Below, piece by piece: positions 63,836 to 64,000 of a stretch of DNA of 64,000 nucleotides. Source of the DNA: Collimonas sp. OK607 (GTDB lineage: Bacteria > Pseudomonadota > Gammaproteobacteria > Burkholderiales > Burkholderiaceae_D). The first letter of the stretch is position 1. Every line of letters begins with the position of its first letter. Location: assembly GCF_900111995.1 (NCBI RefSeq), contig NZ_FOKF01000011.1:62001-126000 (forward strand), read 5' to 3'. Position numbers and translations under genes: made by a program. The notes beneath the pieces were generated by a model. It had not been told where the DNA came from, made no database searches, and saw only the letters and a list, made by a program, of their open reading frames with translations.

Positions 63836-64000
63836 ATGAGCAAACTATTCAGCCCCGTCCAACTTGGACGTAACACCCTTCAAAACCGCCTGGCCATGGC
63901 GCCGATGACCCGCAGCCGCGCCCAGCTCGACGGTACGCCGGGAGAACTGGCCGCCGAATATTACAGCCAGCGCGCCAGCACCGGCCTGATCGTTGCGGAA
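63836..64000 (+). CDS. Old Yellow Enzyme / alkene reductase, N-terminal part cut by window edge
   Basis: The first 55 codons give MSKLFSPVQLGRNTLQNRLA followed by MAPMTRSRAQLDGTPGELAAEYYSQRAS, the FMN-binding start of OYE-family reductases (NemA/xenobiotic reductase type). The gene continues past 64000. These enzymes reduce activated alkenes, nitro compounds and quinones with NAD(P)H. The divergent LysR is the probable regulator; the 225-bp region between them shows no other gene. Confidence 0.9.
   Translation, partial: MSKLFSPVQLGRNTLQNRLAMAPMTRSRAQLDGTPGELAAEYYSQRASTGLIVAE

Noticed and set aside
1-64000. tRNA, rRNA, CRISPR arrays, complete insertion sequences
   Set aside because: None was recognised by reading both strands. 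Absence of tRNA was not tested with a covariance model.

Overview
The window looks like chromosome of a betaproteobacterium of the order Burkholderiales, most likely Oxalobacteraceae (Collimonas- or Herbaspirillum-like). This is an inference from gene content: six LysR regulators plus one broken copy, several nutrient ABC operons, a STAS-fused MlaE system, and carboxymuconolactone-decarboxylase-fold genes of the Avi_7169/Avi_7170 type. No rRNA, tRNA, CRISPR array or complete insertion sequence was seen. Both edges cut genes: a tyrosine recombinase on the left and an Old Yellow Enzyme on the right.

Layout. 1-1.9 kb: a site-specific recombinase diverging from a KfrA/TnpT-like coiled-coil DNA-binding protein, around an AT-rich region with a perfect 14-6-14 inverted repeat and phased palindromes. 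This resembles the tnpS-tnpT resolution module of Tn4651-type transposons. 2.0-3.6 kb: a DGPF/YciI-like protein with an ECF42-type sigma factor and a matching promoter motif. 3.7-9.5 kb: mdaB quinone reductase, an AraC regulator, and a molybdenum hydroxylase operon (iorA-iorB-xdhC). 9.5-12.5 kb: a frameshifted LysR gene, then SDR, GST and SnoaL-like genes. 12.6-18.7 kb: the most unusual block. A second ECF sigma factor with a zinc-finger-less anti-sigma, two lipoproteins, and a redox cassette (cytochrome c, Tat phosphoesterase, CuA protein, double-CDGSH protein, polytopic membrane protein). Three promoters in this block share one motif at identical spacing. 18.8-26.6 kb: stress and detoxification genes (GST, DyP peroxidase, bestrophin, broken GNAT, WrbA, MFS exporter, VTT protein, DUF190). 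26.7-31.2 kb: hydrolase, MlaE-MlaF-MlaD-like lipid transporter, RutE-like reductase. 31.2-36.8 kb: flavin disulfide reductase, metallo-beta-lactamase-fold hydrolase, a stand-alone PilJ/NarX-type sensory domain protein. 35.5-41.3 kb: polar amino-acid ABC operon with a PLP enzyme and divergent LysR. 41.3-51.8 kb: a tightly overlapping nine-gene operon (flavin monooxygenase, oligopeptide-type ABC transporter, BAAT-like hydrolase, two CMD proteins) with LysR; a cysteine desulfurase diverges from it. 53.4-58.3 kb: hydrolase-SDR with LysR, DUF427, VOC, LivJ-like binding protein. 58.5-62.8 kb: a pcaC-like gene translationally coupled to an osmoprotectant ABC transporter (yehZYXW). 62.7-64 kb: LysR diverging from an Old Yellow Enzyme.

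The best candidate for an undescribed system is the 12.6-18.7 kb regulon. A dedicated sigma/anti-sigma pair sits inside it, and its -35/-10-like motif (RGAATAWWTTCC, then GTTAT) appears before the small lipoprotein, before the sigma gene and before the cytochrome gene. The products would form an extracytoplasmic electron-transfer chain. All functions were read from sequence motifs by eye; no search was run.
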